Shown piece after piece: positions 35,221 through 47,350 of a DNA stretch of 64,000 bases (its first letter is position 1; every line of letters begins with the position of its first letter). The stretch is from Chaenocephalus aceratus (Eukaryota > Chordata > Actinopteri > Perciformes > Channichthyidae). The stretch lies in contig JAMFTG010000049.1 in assembly GCA_023974075.1 (NCBI GenBank), positions 392,501 to 456,500 on the forward strand, written 5' to 3'. The position numbers were made by a program, and so were the translations under genes. The notes beneath the pieces are model-generated. The model was not told the DNA's origin and did no database searches. It worked only from the letters and a program-made list of their open reading frames with translations.

Positions 35221-35814
35221 TATCCGAGCCTCTCAGCCTGATACCTTGAGGGTTTTCCCGACATGTCGTTGCAGTAAATGAAAGGGTGTTTCATGTTGTC
35301 GTTGCTGTGGACCTTCTTAATACCTTGGAAAATGCCGTTTAATACTTTTTAATAGCCTTAATTTTCGCCAAATTGATTTATCAACTTTTAATACTTTTTA
35401 AGACCCCGCGGACACCCTGAATGTTATTTTGAACACTTGGTGGTGGGGTGTATAAAAGGGGTCATAGGTGACAGGAGAGGAAGTTGACCCAGGAGGAAGA
35501 GCATACCGATTCTACCAGACGGCCAGCCCAGACGATGCTCATACTACAACTATTGACACAGTGTACTTAAACCTTGGTATGTAAAGCAATAAAACAGCGT
35601 GCTGTCGGCAGACTGACAGAAAACAAAACTCAAAGGAACAGTGAACATTATGCCTGTCAATTCTGACGTTACGTCAACAGATGGCGCTGTTGGGATGGGA
35701 TCTGTAATGGAAAAAAGGATTACCCAACACAAGGCCAATAGATGGGAATTGTTTATTGTAAACTGTGAAAAAAAAAAAACATGCTTAATTGCGGCTCCTA
35801 CACTCTGAAACCCA
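35221..35814. other. Downstream region of the zinc-finger exon, left arm
   Basis: The probable 3' untranslated region of the minus-strand zinc-finger exon lies here, with TTTATTGTAAACTG (TTTATT is AATAAA on the minus strand) near 35752. It matches 55525-56340 reversed, except that the right arm carries an extra insert at 55712-55905. Confidence 0.5.
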
Positions 35815-36678
<864 letters not shown>

Positions 36679-36814
36679 CTAGAACAGACGGACAGAGAAA
36701 GTCAATCTAAAAAGCATAAATACACAAGTTAACACAATAAAAACTCACTTATCAACTGTTTGTCTTTATTATATTTGATACAGTAATATTCTAACCAAAG
36801 TATATACCATTAGC

Positions 36815-36875
36815 CACACACACACCACACACACACACACACACAACACACACACACACACACACACACCACACA

Positions 36876-36917
<42 letters not shown>

Positions 36918-36965
36918 CACACACACACACACACACACACACCACACCACACACACACAACACAC
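36815..36965. repeat. (CA)n microsatellite
   Basis: About 150 bp of CA repeat is interrupted by CCA and ACAACA units. The mirror position in the right arm near 54320 has none. Confidence 0.95.
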
Positions 36966-37299
36966 TGCGTAGGACTTGACTTGCTTGACTCTCACCCCAG
37001 TAACTTGAGACTTGCACATGTATGACTTACTCCCACCTCTGGTATACAGGAGACAGAGGGAGACGGCATCCTGTCACTGCGAGTCTCAGTGTGCTCCTTT
37101 CCTCTTGGGTTTTGTTTTTTTGTCTAAACTTTGTCGTGTCTGTATGAAACGTCATTTTGAGAGACCATGCTTTTGGTCCTGTGGATTACATTGGCCTTCT
37201 GCAGACCATGTCTGGCCATTCAACTTTCCAAGACACACCTGAGTGACAGCACGGACAGGTATGGCGAGGAGCCCCGGCCTCTACGCGCTACAGCCGCGA
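36966..37299. other. Intron-like DNA with GACTTG repeats
   Basis: GACTTGACTTGCTTGACTCT near 36972 resembles AAGTCAAGCAAG motifs reversed at 54240-54300. The motif CCCACCTCTGGTATA occurs both here (37030) and in the right arm (54307). No gene is recognised. Confidence 0.4.
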
Positions 37300-37960
37300 G
37301 GCTATGCTAGAGCTACAATGCGATCGGCCTCCTACGAATACACCAAGCCATCTGTGCTCTTCGTTATTGGATGAAATCCCCGGGAGCCGCTTAGAAACTC
37401 CAGGAAAAAGAGACGAGGAAGGAGGGGAGGCGTTCAGAATACGGCGCAGATTCAGCCGGCCACCACTTCCATCCATCATTCTCACAAACCTGCGCTCATT
37501 GAGCAACAACGTGGACACACTAAGGACACACACAAGGTCCTGTCATGAATTTCTCGAGGCCTCTTGATTATGTTTCACGGAAAGTTGGCTCCAATCTACG
37601 ATGCCTGAATCTCTCTCTGAAGTACCCGGACTCGCCCTTGTTCGAGCAGACAGGGATGCGAACTCGGGGAAAACCAGAGGGGTGGTATTTGTGTGTATAT
37701 TAATGATCTGTGGTGCCGATCATACTCGGTAAAATGTAAAACCTGCAATCCCAACGTAGAAATTCTCGGCATGACGTCAAGACCCTTTATCTGCCTCGAG
37801 AATTCGGGTGTATTTTACAGTTTGTTGTTTACGTGCCTCCCAGCGGCAGAGGACACTGTGTTCACGAGCAGCAACTCAGCCACCCCAGCTGTATCCGTCA
37901 CACAGGAAACACACATTTAAAACGGGTTTGCCTGCAGTTTTTGTGCACAAGCATTCATCA
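37300..37960 (+). pseudogene. Rex1/CR1-like LINE endonuclease fragment
   Basis: Fragments of an endonuclease domain appear in changing frames: PSIILTNLRSLSNNVDTLRT, then LCFTESWLQSTMPESL, then LVRADRDANSGKTRG, then INDLWCRSYSVKC and a VYVPPSGR-like stretch. The order is that of the N-terminal endonuclease of the LINE family also seen at 1182-4113. Stops at several points and a missing N-terminus make it non-functional. It lies in the intron-like gap between the zinc-finger exon and its candidate first exon, and has no mirror copy in the right arm. Confidence 0.65.
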
Positions 37961-38480
37961 AGGGTTCGCAAAGTGGCGCTGTCCTGAGAGTGGAGGTGTC
38001 CTGACATTAGCCTGCAGGCAGGCTCCATGGAGCTGTCAGCTCCGGACTGCGCAAAATGCGTACATGAAGCGCTACGTCATGAACGCAAGAAATCTACCCT
38101 CATTGGCTTAGAATCTGATTAGAAACAATTACTTCCCACACAGCGATCCGTGCACAGAGAGCGGTTGTTTGCAGGTGCAGAGGTTTTAACCGGAAAACTA
38201 ATATGTGAGGATCAAAAGTACATCTGTACAACTTTCTGTGTTTGGATTTTAGTTACATGAACATGAAACGGAACACATTGTGTGCTTTGAAAAACAAAGT
38301 GTGGATCCTTCTGTGTGCACGTGTGTGTTATGAGACTGCTCTGAGCCCATAGAGAGGAGACGAGCCTATCCGCGAAGCACACAAAATGGCGACGTCAGAG
38401 TTCCCGTTAGCCGGCAACCTAAAATCTCGGTCAAAATAATTTCCCTTTAGCACAATACCGCTTCAGTTGCGCCACTTATG

Positions 38481-38620
38481 TGACAGACAAGAAGAGTATG
38501 TGACAGACAAGAAGAGGATGTGACAGACAAGAAGAGGATGTGACAGACAAGAAGAGGATGTGACAGACAAGAAGAGGATGTGACAGACAAGAAGAGGATG
38601 TGACAGACAAGAAGAGGATG
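38481..38620. repeat. 20-bp minisatellite, 7 units, left arm
   Basis: Seven head-to-tail units of TGACAGACAAGAAGAGGATG, the first with a T in place of the second G of AGAGGATG. The flank GCGCCACTTATG is the reverse of the right-arm array's flank CATAAGTGGCGC at 45829. Confidence 0.95.
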
Positions 38621-38683
38621 TGACACACTGACCTGGCGGAAACGCTGGAATTAGGAATATCTTGTGATGAAGTGCACACTGAC

Positions 38684-38725
38684 CTGAGCTCCAGGGGCCT
38701 CCTTCTTCTCCTCCATGCTGCTCAT
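38684..38725 (-). CDS. Candidate first coding exon of the zinc-finger gene, left arm
   Basis: The 42-bp frame reads MSSMEEKKEAPGAQ and is followed by a strong donor, CAG then GTCAGTGTGC. It ends in phase 0, and the zinc-finger exon at 36678 begins in phase 0 about 2 kb downstream on the same strand. The mirror copy at 43969-44010 is identical in protein and donor. Conservation of frame and splice site in both arms, each correctly oriented toward its own zinc-finger exon, is the main support. The frame is also open upstream of the chosen ATG, and intermediate exons cannot be excluded. Confidence 0.45.
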
Positions 38726-38739
38726 CAGCTGTCCTGATG

Positions 38740-40135
38740 AAGACCACAGAGCTGCTTCATTATTAATATAATACAAATATTTAGATATAATTCATCATAA
38801 ACTGTCAGCAGTGAAGAGGAGGAATTCAAAGAGTTTATTCAATGATATGTTCTATTTCTGGATGCTTCTATGTAGTGTTTTATCACACCACGTGCAGTGC
38901 CTTGTCTCATCTCTGCTGCTGTGACGTAAACATGGTCCAAATGGATCCATTTGGTCCATGTGATGCTAAGCAGAGGAGAACATGATAGAAAGGTCAGATA
39001 GTTATTAACGTTACATGCACTTACTTTAACTTTAACCATTACGATAACAACTTGGTTTTGTCTGTGTACATTATTATTAATATAATACAAATATTTAGAT
39101 ATAATTCATCCTAATCTGTGTAGCAACTTACATTCTAATTTACAGCTCAGTTAGTTTCACTTTTATTTCATTAAAATGACTTTATTCACATAGAAAGTGA
39201 CATTAAGGATGTTTGAACCACGGTTATAACGCTATCCGTGTGAAACTATCACTAAGTTAACACAGAAAGCAAACATTAGCTAGTGAGACTGTTTAATGTA
39301 CTCCATGTATACAGTATTTTCTGTATATTGTGTATTCTTTAGATACTCTAGTGATATTTGTCCTGTGTGTATACTTGCTGCTAATGCTTCATTTTTATTA
39401 TCTTATTGCATCTTTGAAATATGTTTAACTCGTGTAATGCCTGAAAACACTTCTGCTGGGACACAATCATTTCCCAGTTTAAGATAAATCATTATTTAAA
39501 TAAAGTATATCTATTTATCTAATGAGCTAAACCGTCGCTTAGCTTAGCGTTAGCAGCTAACTGAAGAACCCCCATTTCAATGGGAAAAATGCTACGTCGT
39601 GGTGAATGGCGATGCTAATAAGCTAGTTAGCATACATTTAAACCCATATCTATGGCAAAGAGCACCAACACAACAACTCAAACCGTCTTAAAGACAACTG
39701 GTGTAATAAATAACTAACATAAAGTCAGCTGAGCATTACAATCAACTGTTACTCCCCAGAGCCGAACTGGAATTATTGTAGCTGTTAGCCGATAGCCGTT
39801 AGCTTTCAGACTTTAGCTTTCAGACTGTAGCTGTTAGAATGTAACTGTTAGACTGTAGCTGTTAGATTGTAGCTGTCAGCCTTTATTTAAAGATAGTTTG
39901 AGACTATTTTTGTCGCACATTTTAAAGTTTTTTTTATGAGTTTCTTTCTTCCAAGATTAAGCTGTTGTGTTAAATAGGATAACTTCTGATTCCTGATTAA
40001 CTGTAAGTTAAGAGGTGTAAATACACTTAATGAAACCTCTGCAGGTGTTTAATACACTCACCTCTTCTTCTCTCCTTCTTCTCCTCTCGGTTTTGGGCGG
40101 ATTGCAAAGAACTTTAAAGGTGCATCTTCTTCTTC
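38740..40135. repeat. Inner palindrome block, left
   Basis: This matches 42740-43930 in reverse. Landmarks include CATGGTCCAAATGGATCCAT, ATATCTAAATATTTGTATTA (present twice, near 38776 and 39092) and GAGCTAAACCGTCGCTTAGC. From 39490 onward it also matches 4880 onward directly. No gene other than the candidate exon's upstream region is seen. Confidence 0.75.
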
Positions 40136-40592
40136 TCTCGTTTTCTTCTTCTTCTTCTCTCGTTTTCTTCTTCTTCTTCTTCTTTCGTGTTTATTGGCGG
40201 TTGGCAAACCAACTTGTAGGTGCATTACCGCCACCAACTGGACAGGAGTGTGGACAAGAGACTATGCAGAAACAAGAAAGAAAACAAAGAACCAAAACTC
40301 TAGATTATTTTAATGTATCAATTTCTCTTAGAAACATAATAATCTCACAATATATATTGCCTGATGTTTTCCCTAACAGCCCTGATAGCGACAAGTCATG
40401 GAATGTTGCTTTCTTCAGTGTCTGGAAAAGCACATTTATCTGAGTACTATATTCCTGCAAAGCAGTAAAACATGCTCAACAGTTTCTGGCTGGCTGCAGT
40501 GTACACACTTTCCGGTTGGATGCTTTCCTGTTATACTTAAAGTATGATTGAGACCTGTATGTAATGGCACTCTTGCCACTATAGAGCGGGGT
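40136..40592 (-). pseudogene. Nimb/I-clade LINE C-terminal fragment, palindrome left
   Basis: Same content as 5576-6001: the 3' end with (CTT)n, the CACGAAAG motif and, upstream on the minus strand, the C-terminal zinc-finger region GKCVHCSQPETVEHVLLLC. It is interrupted at 40592 by the same LTR at the same base as the 4.9-7 kb copy. Small indels separate the two copies. The mirrored plus-strand copy is 42306-42740. Confidence 0.75.
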
Positions 40593-41470
40593 TGACGCAA
40601 TCCAAAACAATAAGCAGCCGAAGGTTTTCAGTCAAAAAATATACAATTTATTAACAACAAAGTATTGACTTAAATAGTCTCAAAATATTATACAGTATTT
40701 CGGCGATATGCTTTCCTAACTAAACTATACTTTGTTTGCAGTCCAATTTGCAACACCAATCTCTGTCTGCAATTTGCGGTCGAAAAACTGTTCCGCTCCC
40801 CGTCTCATCAGGTCTCCGAGTTACCTCACTTAAATACACACCGGAAGGTACAAGGAAACAGATCATATTTACGATATAAAATTAACAATCATTTCATCAA
40901 AACATATTCACCATGGCATATAAATACTTTTCCATCATTACATCATTTATCATTTATTACGACTCGAAATAATAACTTTGTGGCTCTAACATACCGGCCC
41001 CTAATTGTTGACGCAGTAGCAAAACAATTAATACATTATAAGAGCCACAAAACAAGCAGTTACTCAAAATGTAACCGTCATCAATATACAATCATTGTCA
41101 TAGTTCATAGTCCAATGTTTTGTGTTTGGTGTGTTTGCATGAATTCAAGAGGAAAAAGGGGGGGGGCATGTGTGTGTGTGTGATACTGGGTGTCAGAGGT
41201 TACCAGCACATGACACCTTGTGTTCAATCGACTGCTTCCAGAAGCAGGCAGAGCTTGTCAATTGGTCGCTGTAAGGTGCTACTCTTGGTTTTCACCAGAC
41301 ACTGCGGACAAGCCCTTTGGACCCTGACAGTGTCTTTATCACCCTGCTGTGTTTCCACGATGACGACGAGGTCATTGGGGCGAAGGTTCCGTTTGGGGTT
41401 GTGCCATTTGAGTACAAGTCCTCCTTGTGAAAGAGTCCAGGTGGGCCCCCTGGAAATGAAAAGTTTATGA
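40593..41470 (-). mobile_element. BEL/Pao LTR and pol C-terminus, second copy
   Basis: The LTR spans 40593-40991 with the same TG...CA ends as 6002-6401. The pol end at 41210-41460 on the minus strand reads LRPNDLVVIVE and then VKTKSSTLQRPIDKLCLLLE before the stop, clearer than in the first copy though still with shifts. It sits near the palindrome centre. It has no counterpart in the right arm, but is shared with the 4.9-12 kb region. Confidence 0.7.
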
Positions 41471-41576
41471 TTAAACGTTATTTGTCATCGTTGGAGCCAG
41501 TATTTTGATTTGATAAGAAAGGCCACCTAATGGTGACGTCTGTAGTCAAGGCACTATAAAGGACTACAATTCCAAA

Positions 41577-41765
41577 AAAAAGGATGCACTGGGGACACGT
41601 GAAAGATATCCTGAATGATGACGTCCAACAACCTCAGACATGGACTGGATCATCCTGGTGGTGGTAATTGTACTGCAGTGTGAGGAGAACAATAAGAACG
41701 CAGAAACGCACTTTTTGGAGGCAATACTGCAATAGTATTGGAAGAGAAGTACATCCAGGATTTGG
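41577..41765 (+). pseudogene. Nimb LINE remnant at the palindrome centre
   Basis: GGATGCACTGGGGACACGTG to GTAATTGTACTGCAGTG repeats 9354-9455 (the ORF1 end to endonuclease start). It is joined directly to GAGGAGAACAATAAGAACGC, which repeats 10415-10490 (linker). Everything between, about 960 bp, is deleted. The breakpoint lies at CTGCAGTG/TGAGGAG. Confidence 0.75.
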
Positions 41766-42305
41766 GCCCGCTGTTTTAATTGTTTTATTGTTATGTTTAT
41801 TGTTATTTGTAGGGCTTTTTCCTAATATTTATTTTAGTTGAAAATATGTTGAAAGATTAGTTTAATATCTTTTTTTTTATTTTGCTATGAAATTCCGAAT
41901 GAAATTCTGAATGAAAGGCTGCGCGAGAGACTGGTTTTTCGCTGGGTTGAGTCGTGTGGGGTTTTGAGTGAGATGCGGCACAGCAGCCTGTCAGTTTACC
42001 TTGCTAGGTCAGTTTGGCTAATATAATTTATATTTATCTGCAACAATGGATATCAGGAAGTGGTTCATGAAAGGAATATGGCAACTCAGCGCCAGATGCA
42101 GGCACATTAGAAGACATCAGAGAAATTGACTCTCAAGCCGGCTCTCTCACAAACTCCTGCTCTGTGCGCAAGCAGACTGTGCGCACGCACTCTGCCTCGC
42201 TCAATATCTCTCTCTCCACCTCGTCAACAGCCTTATGGCAACCTAAAACCCCTCTGTTTCCGTAACAACAATTCTCGAGCATCTAACAGCATCACTTTTT
42301 CATTT
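41766..42305. other. Unassigned central spacer, possible hAT 5' piece
   Basis: The spacer between the inverted arms has no partner elsewhere in the window. A short frame at about 42046 starts MDIRKWFMKGIWQLSARCRH, an MDIRKWF-type N-terminus seen in some ZMYM/hAT-derived proteins. It ends after 27 codons. Identification is weak. Confidence 0.3.
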
Positions 42306-42740
42306 CTGGGATGAGAATAGGTCATACAGGTCTCAATCATACTTTAAGTATAATAGGAAAGCATCCAACCGGAAAGTGTGTACACTGCAGCCAGCCAGAA
42401 ACTGTTGAGCATGTTTTACTACTTTGCAGGAAATATAGTACTCAGAGAAATGTGCTTTTCCAGACACTGAAGAAAGCAACATTCCATGACTTGTCGCTAT
42501 CAGGGCTGTTAGGGAAACATCAGGCAATATATATTGTGAGATTATTATGTTTCTAAGAGAAATTGATACATTTAAAATAATCTAGAGTTTTGGTTCTTTC
42601 TTTTGTTTCTTGTTTTCTGCATAGTCTCTTGTCCACACTCCAGTCCAGTTGGTGCGGTAATGCACCTACAAGTTGGTTTGCCAACTGCCAATAAACACGA
42701 AACAAGAAGAAGAAGAAAACGAAAGAAGAAGAAGAAAACA
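42306..42740 (+). pseudogene. Nimb/I-clade LINE C-terminal fragment, palindrome right
   Basis: The frame reads MRIGHTGLNHTLSIIGKHPT, then GKCVHCSQPETVEHVLLLCR with the CCHC finger, then LFQTLKKATFHDLSLSGLLG. IGHTGLNHTL is the RNase H/C-terminal junction motif typical of Nimb-type elements, and it survives only in this copy. The 3' end has TTGGTTTGCCAACTGCCAAT and AACACGAAACAAGAAGAAG. The reverse transcriptase is absent. The position mirrors 40136-40592. Confidence 0.8.
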
Positions 42741-43968
42741 AGAGGTGAGTGGATTTACACCTCTTAGCTTACAGTTAATCACGAATCAGAAGTTATCTTA
42801 TTTAACACAACAGCTGTAATCTTGGTAGAAAAAAACTCACAAAAAACATTTAAAATGTGCGACAAAGATAGTCTCAAACTATCTTTAAATAAAGGCTAAC
42901 AGCTACAGTCTAACAGCTACAGTTATTATTCCAGTTCGGCTCTGGGGAGTAACAGTTGATTTGTAATGCTCAGCTGACTTTATGTTAGTTATTTATTACA
43001 CCAGTTGTCTTTAAGACGGTGTGAGTTGTTGTGTTGGTGCTCTTTACCATAGATATGGTTTTAAATGTATGCTAACTAGCTTATTAGCATCGTCATTCAC
43101 CACGACGTAGCATTTTTCCCATTGAAATGAATGGGGTTCTTCAGTTAGCTGCTAACGCTAAGCTAAGCGACGGTTTAGCTCATTAGATAAATAGATATAC
43201 TTTATTTAAATAATGATTTATCTTAATCTGGGAAATGAATGTGTCCCAGCAGAAGTGTTTTCAGGCATTACACGAGTTAAACATATTTAAAAGATGCAAT
43301 AAGATAATAAAATTGAAGCATTAGCAGCAAGTATACACACAGGACACATATCACTAGAGTATCTAAAGAATACACAATATACAGAAAATACTGTATACAT
43401 GGAGTACATTAAACAGTCTCACTAGCTCATGTTTGCTTTCTGTGTTAACTTAGTGATAGTTTCACACGGATAGCGTTATAACCGTGGTTCAAACATCCAT
43501 TAATGTCACTTTCTATGTGAATAAAGTCATTTTAATGAAATAAAAGTGAACTAACTGTGAGCTGTAAGTTAGAATGTAAGTTGCTACACAGATTATGATG
43601 ATTATATCTAAATATTTGTATTAATTAATAATTTACACAGAAAACCAACTTGTTATCGTAATGGTTAAAGTCATGTGCATGTAACGTTAATAACTATCTG
43701 ACCTTTCTACATGTTCTCCTCTGCTTAGCATCACATGGACCAAATGGATCCATTTGGACCATGTTTACGTCACAGCAGCATAGATGAGACAAGGCACTGC
43801 ACGTGGTGTGATACAACACTACATAGAAGCATCCAGAAATAGAACATATCATTGAATAAACTCTTTGAATTCCTCCTCTTCACTGCTGACAGTTTATGAT
43901 GAATTATATCTAAATATTTGTATTATATTAATAATGAAGCAGCTCTGTGGTCTTCATCAGGACAGCTG
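42741..43968. repeat. Inner palindrome block, right
   Basis: Mirror of 38740-40135. The uninterrupted join CTTAGCATCACATGGACC at 43726 gives the empty site for the LTR found at 11952. ATATCTAAATATTTGTATTA occurs twice, about 300 bp apart, on the two sides of the segment containing that site. Confidence 0.75.
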
Positions 43969-44010
43969 ATGAGCAGCATGGAGGAGAAGAAGGAGGCCCC
44001 TGGAGCTCAG
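43969..44010 (+). CDS. Candidate first coding exon of the zinc-finger gene, right arm
   Basis: The frame reads MSSMEEKKEAPGAQ with an internal second methionine and ends at CAG followed by the donor GTCAGTGTGC. It is in phase 0, compatible with the plus-strand zinc-finger acceptor at 54492, 10.5 kb away. The longer intron is filled by the minisatellite, LINEs and other insertions. It mirrors 38725-38684 exactly in protein. If real, the two genes are divergent, with their 5' ends about 5.2 kb apart. Without a transcript this remains an inference, and the frame is also open upstream. Confidence 0.45.
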
Positions 44011-44127
44011 GTCAGTGTGCACTTCATCACAAGATATTCCTAATTCCACCGTTTCCGCCAGGCGGGCGTCTTGCCTTCATTTGACGCCCTTATTCAGCTC
44101 GGAGCGCCATCTACTAGGGGTGTGACG

Positions 44128-44655
44128 CAGGGCTCGACATTAAGGACTGCCCGATGGCCCGGGGCCGTCTAGTATCTAGCTCGGGCAAGGAAGCCTCACC
44201 TGCTGGGTGCCCCATCGGGCAATCCATCATGCCAGTATCATGCAGCTCGCGGATCCAGTAATGAGGGACCCGACAGGGAAACTAAACATATCTATAACTA
44301 GTTACGGTAGTTTGAGAGGTCATTAAAATAGCTACGTGTGATATTCTAACCTGAAGTGTGTGTTTTGTCCGCTCACCGCTGCAGCTGATCTCTCTCTCCC
44401 GTCAGATCAGACTTCACTCGCGTTTATGTCCATATCGATCAGATGCAGCTAGTTCTAGCTAATGATAGACTACCTGCTTATTAAAAGACACCTAAACAAT
44501 AAGTGTCGCTATGCAACCGGGTGAGGCCGCAAAGTATAGCGCAGCATTATGCATGTGTTTACATGCCCACCGGAACCCCGAGGCATTACCAACAGATCAA
44601 CGCACAATCAACCCATCCAGGACATCTCTTTCTCCACATTACGTGTTAGACATTA
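44128..44655 (+). mobile_element. hAT-like 5' end fragment
   Basis: CAGGGCTCGACATTAAGGAC at 44128 is a typical fish hAT terminus. The body contains CCCGATGGCCCGGGG and no long frame, and it runs into the minisatellite without a right end. It is present only in the right arm. Confidence 0.5.
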
Positions 44656-44663
44656 GAGTTGAC

Positions 44664-45832
44664 TCTTCTTGTCTGTCACATCCTCTTCTTGTCTGTCACA
44701 TCCTCTTCTTGTCTGTCACATCTCTTCTTGTCTGTCACATACTCTTCTTGTCTGTCACATACTCTTCTTGTCTGTCACATCCTCTTCTTGTCTGTCACAT
44801 ACTATTCTTGTCTGTCACATCCTCTTCTTGTCTGTCACATACTATTCTTGTCTGTCACACACTCTTCTTGTCTGTCACATCCTCTTCTTGTCTGTCACAT
44901 CCTCTTCTTGTCTGTCACATCCTCTTCTTGTCTGTCACATACTCTTCTTCGGTCACATACTCTTCTTGTCTGTCACATCCTCTTCTTGTCTGTCACATAC
45001 TCTTCTTGTCGTCTGTCACATCCTCTTCTTGTCTGTCACATACTCTTCTTGTCTGTCACATACTCTTCTTGCCTGTCACATACTCTTCTTGTCTGTCACA
45101 TCCTCTTCTTGTCTGTCACATACTCTTCTTGTCTCTGTCACATCCTCTTCTTGTCTGTCACATACTCTTCTTGTCTGTCACATCCTCTTCTTGTCTGTCA
45201 CATACTCTTCTTGTCTGTCACATACTCTTCTTGTCGTCTGTCACATCCTCTTCTTGTCTGTCACATACTCTTCTTGTCTGTCACATACTCTTCTTGCCTG
45301 TCACAATCTCTTCTTGTCGTCTGTCACATCCTCTTCTTGTCTGTCACATACTCTTCTTGTCTGTCACATACTCTTCTTGTCTGTCACATACGCTTCTTGT
45401 CTGTCACATACTCTTCTTGTCTGTCACATACTCTTCTTGTCGTCTGTCACATCCTCTTCTTGTCTGTCACATACTCTTCTTGTCTGTCACATACTCTTCT
45501 TGCCTGTCACATACTCTTCTTGTCTGTCACATACTCTTCTTGTCTGTCACATACTCTTCTTGTCTGTCACATACTCTTCTTGTCTGTCACATACTCTTCT
45601 TGTCTGTCACATCCTCTTCTTGTCCGTCACATACTCTTCTTGTCTGTCACATACTCTTCTTGTCTGTCACATACTCTTCTTGTCTGTCACATCCTCTTCT
45701 TGTCTGTCACACACTCTTCTTGTCTGTCACATACTCTTCTTGTCTGTCACATACTCTTCTTGTCTGTCACATACTCTTCTTGTCTGTCACATACTCTTCT
45801 TGTCTGTCACATCCTCTTCTTGTCTGTCACAT
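44664..45832. repeat. 20-bp minisatellite, about 58 units, right arm
   Basis: The unit is ACTCTTCTTGTCTGTCACAT, the reverse complement of the left-arm unit. Units alternate between ACTC and CCTC starts. A three-base expansion giving TTGTCGTCTGTC recurs at about 45008, 45233, 45317 and 45441, suggesting block duplication. Three frames stay open throughout only because the unit lacks stops. Confidence 0.95.
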
Positions 45833-46174
45833 AAGTGGCGCAACTGAAGCGGTATTGCGCTAAAGGGAAATTATTTGACAGAAGAGATTTAGGTTATCCG
45901 GCTAACGGGAACTCTGATGTCGCCATTTTGGGTGCTTCGCGGTTACGCTCGTCTCCTCTCTGTGGGCTCAGAGCAGTCTCATAACACACACGTGCACACA
46001 GAAGGATCCACACTTGTGTTTTTCAATGCACACAAATGTGTTCCGTTTCATTCATGTAACTAAAATCCAAACACAGAAAGAAGTACAGATGTACTTTTGA
46101 TCCTCACATATTAGTTTTCAGGTTAAAACCTCTGCACCTGCAAACAACCCGCTCTCTGTGCACGGATCGCTGGG
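45833..46174. repeat. Palindrome block next to the minisatellite, right arm
   Basis: Reverse match to 38135-38480, with landmarks GTGCACGGATCGCTGGG and GATGTACTTTTGATCCTCAC. Homology with the left arm ends at about 46175. No gene is seen. Confidence 0.7.
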
Positions 46175-46608
46175 CATTCGGAAAAACTTTTAGTGCACAT
46201 CACGCTCTGCCGCTCCGACAGGGAGCTGCTCTGAACACCTGAACGGCCCGTTCACAGACTTCTGGCTCTTTTTTTGTCAATAAGCCGAGGCGCAGCGGCA
46301 GCTGCACTCCCCTTGCAGCCGGCTTCTCGTTTTCTCACGCTCTGGCAGCTAGCGCGTGGCCGCGTGCACGAAGGAGGGGGAGGGACTTAGAACGTGCTTG
46401 AGAGGGAGGGACTGCAGGCACGGCTGCAGTGCAGGGAGTGAAGCAGAGCGCTGAACACACACGGCTCTTATTAAAACGGCGCTTTTTCACGGGAGTGCTT
46501 TTCCCCGTCATTCTTAAAGTACCGATACTAATGAAACGGAGGAATCGTACCGTTTTTAACGGCAGGGTATCGCGGTACCTTTCAAGTATCGGTACACTGT
46601 GCAACACT
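46175..46608. mobile_element. hAT-type element end (GTACCGATAC repeats)
   Basis: The right part has AAAGTACCGATACTAATG and GTATCGGTACACTGTGCAAC before ACTA, matching a fish DNA element whose ends contain inverted GTATCGGTAC motifs. The left half is GC-rich and unassigned. It ends exactly where LINE coding sequence starts. Confidence 0.5.
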
Positions 46609-47345
46609 AGTAGTACTGTCACTGACCCCGTCACCTTGAAGAAGGGAGTTCCACAGGGCTCTTTTTTATTATATGTAAACAATATTTGTAATCAGATGAC
46701 ATGTTTTACCTATCATATGTATGCTGATGACACTATTGTATACTCATGTGCTCCTTCTCTGGATATGGCCGTTTCCAATTTAAAATCTGAGTTTATCACG
46801 CAGCAGCATGCACTTCTTGATTCCAAACTGCTTTTGAACAGTAAGAAAACCAATGCGTTTTGCTCCCAAGTCAGCGTCCTCTGCCTCTCCATTGACACCT
46901 TGATGGCGTCTCTGTTGAGTTTGTCGATACCTACAAATATCTGGGCTTTTGGTTGGACAGTAATCTGAACTTCAAACACCATGTTGAAGTTCTAACTAAG
47001 AAATTGAAATTCACTCTTGGCTTCCTTTACAGACTTAAATGTTGTTTTTCAACTTCATCATCCCGTAAAAGGTTGGTCTCCGGCTTATTCCTGTCCCAGC
47101 TGGACTACGGTGAAACCATCTATAGATCTGCCCTGTCCTCTGTTTTGGCCAAACTCGACCCACTCTACCACGCTGCACTGCGCTACATATCAGATGCACC
47201 CTATAGGACTCATCATTGCACACTGTACAGCCGAACTGGATGGTCCTCACTTACTATGCGTAGGATGCAGCATTGGTTTTTATTAATGTATAAAGCCATT
47301 TTAGGAAAGCTTCCACAAGGAGTCTTTTTCATTATGGTCCTTGGT
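46609..47345 (+). pseudogene. Non-LTR reverse transcriptase C-terminal half
   Basis: The frame starts TLKKGVPQGS (motif B) and has HMYADDTIVYS (motif C with the catalytic YADD). After a one-base shift near 46930 it continues SNLNFKHHVEVLTKKLKFTL, GLFLSQLDYGETIYRSAL and DAPYRTHHCTLYSRTGWSSL. The same family seems to be present in reverse at 49150-51860. The product ends at LGKLPQG, where the CT array begins, so the C-terminus is lost. The clade is uncertain: a jockey/CR1-group LINE. Confidence 0.8.
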
Positions 47346-47350
47346 CTTGG

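Noticed and set aside
36769..37019. Cys/Val-rich minus-strand frames
   Set aside because: They are a CA-repeat artefact.
43969..44010. First exon of an NLR-family immune gene
   Set aside because: The short acidic frame could suit several fish families, but no NACHT or B30.2 exon is found. The phase-matched zinc-finger exon on the same strand is a better partner.
38481..45832. CRISPR-like arrays of short repeats
   Set aside because: Units are contiguous with no spacers, and the genome is eukaryotic by every other sign, so they are minisatellites.
44511..45863. Three overlapping open frames of 390-450 codons
   Set aside because: They are translations of a 20-bp minisatellite whose unit has no stop in three frames. 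The mirrored array is short, and no promoter, domain or conserved flank supports a protein.
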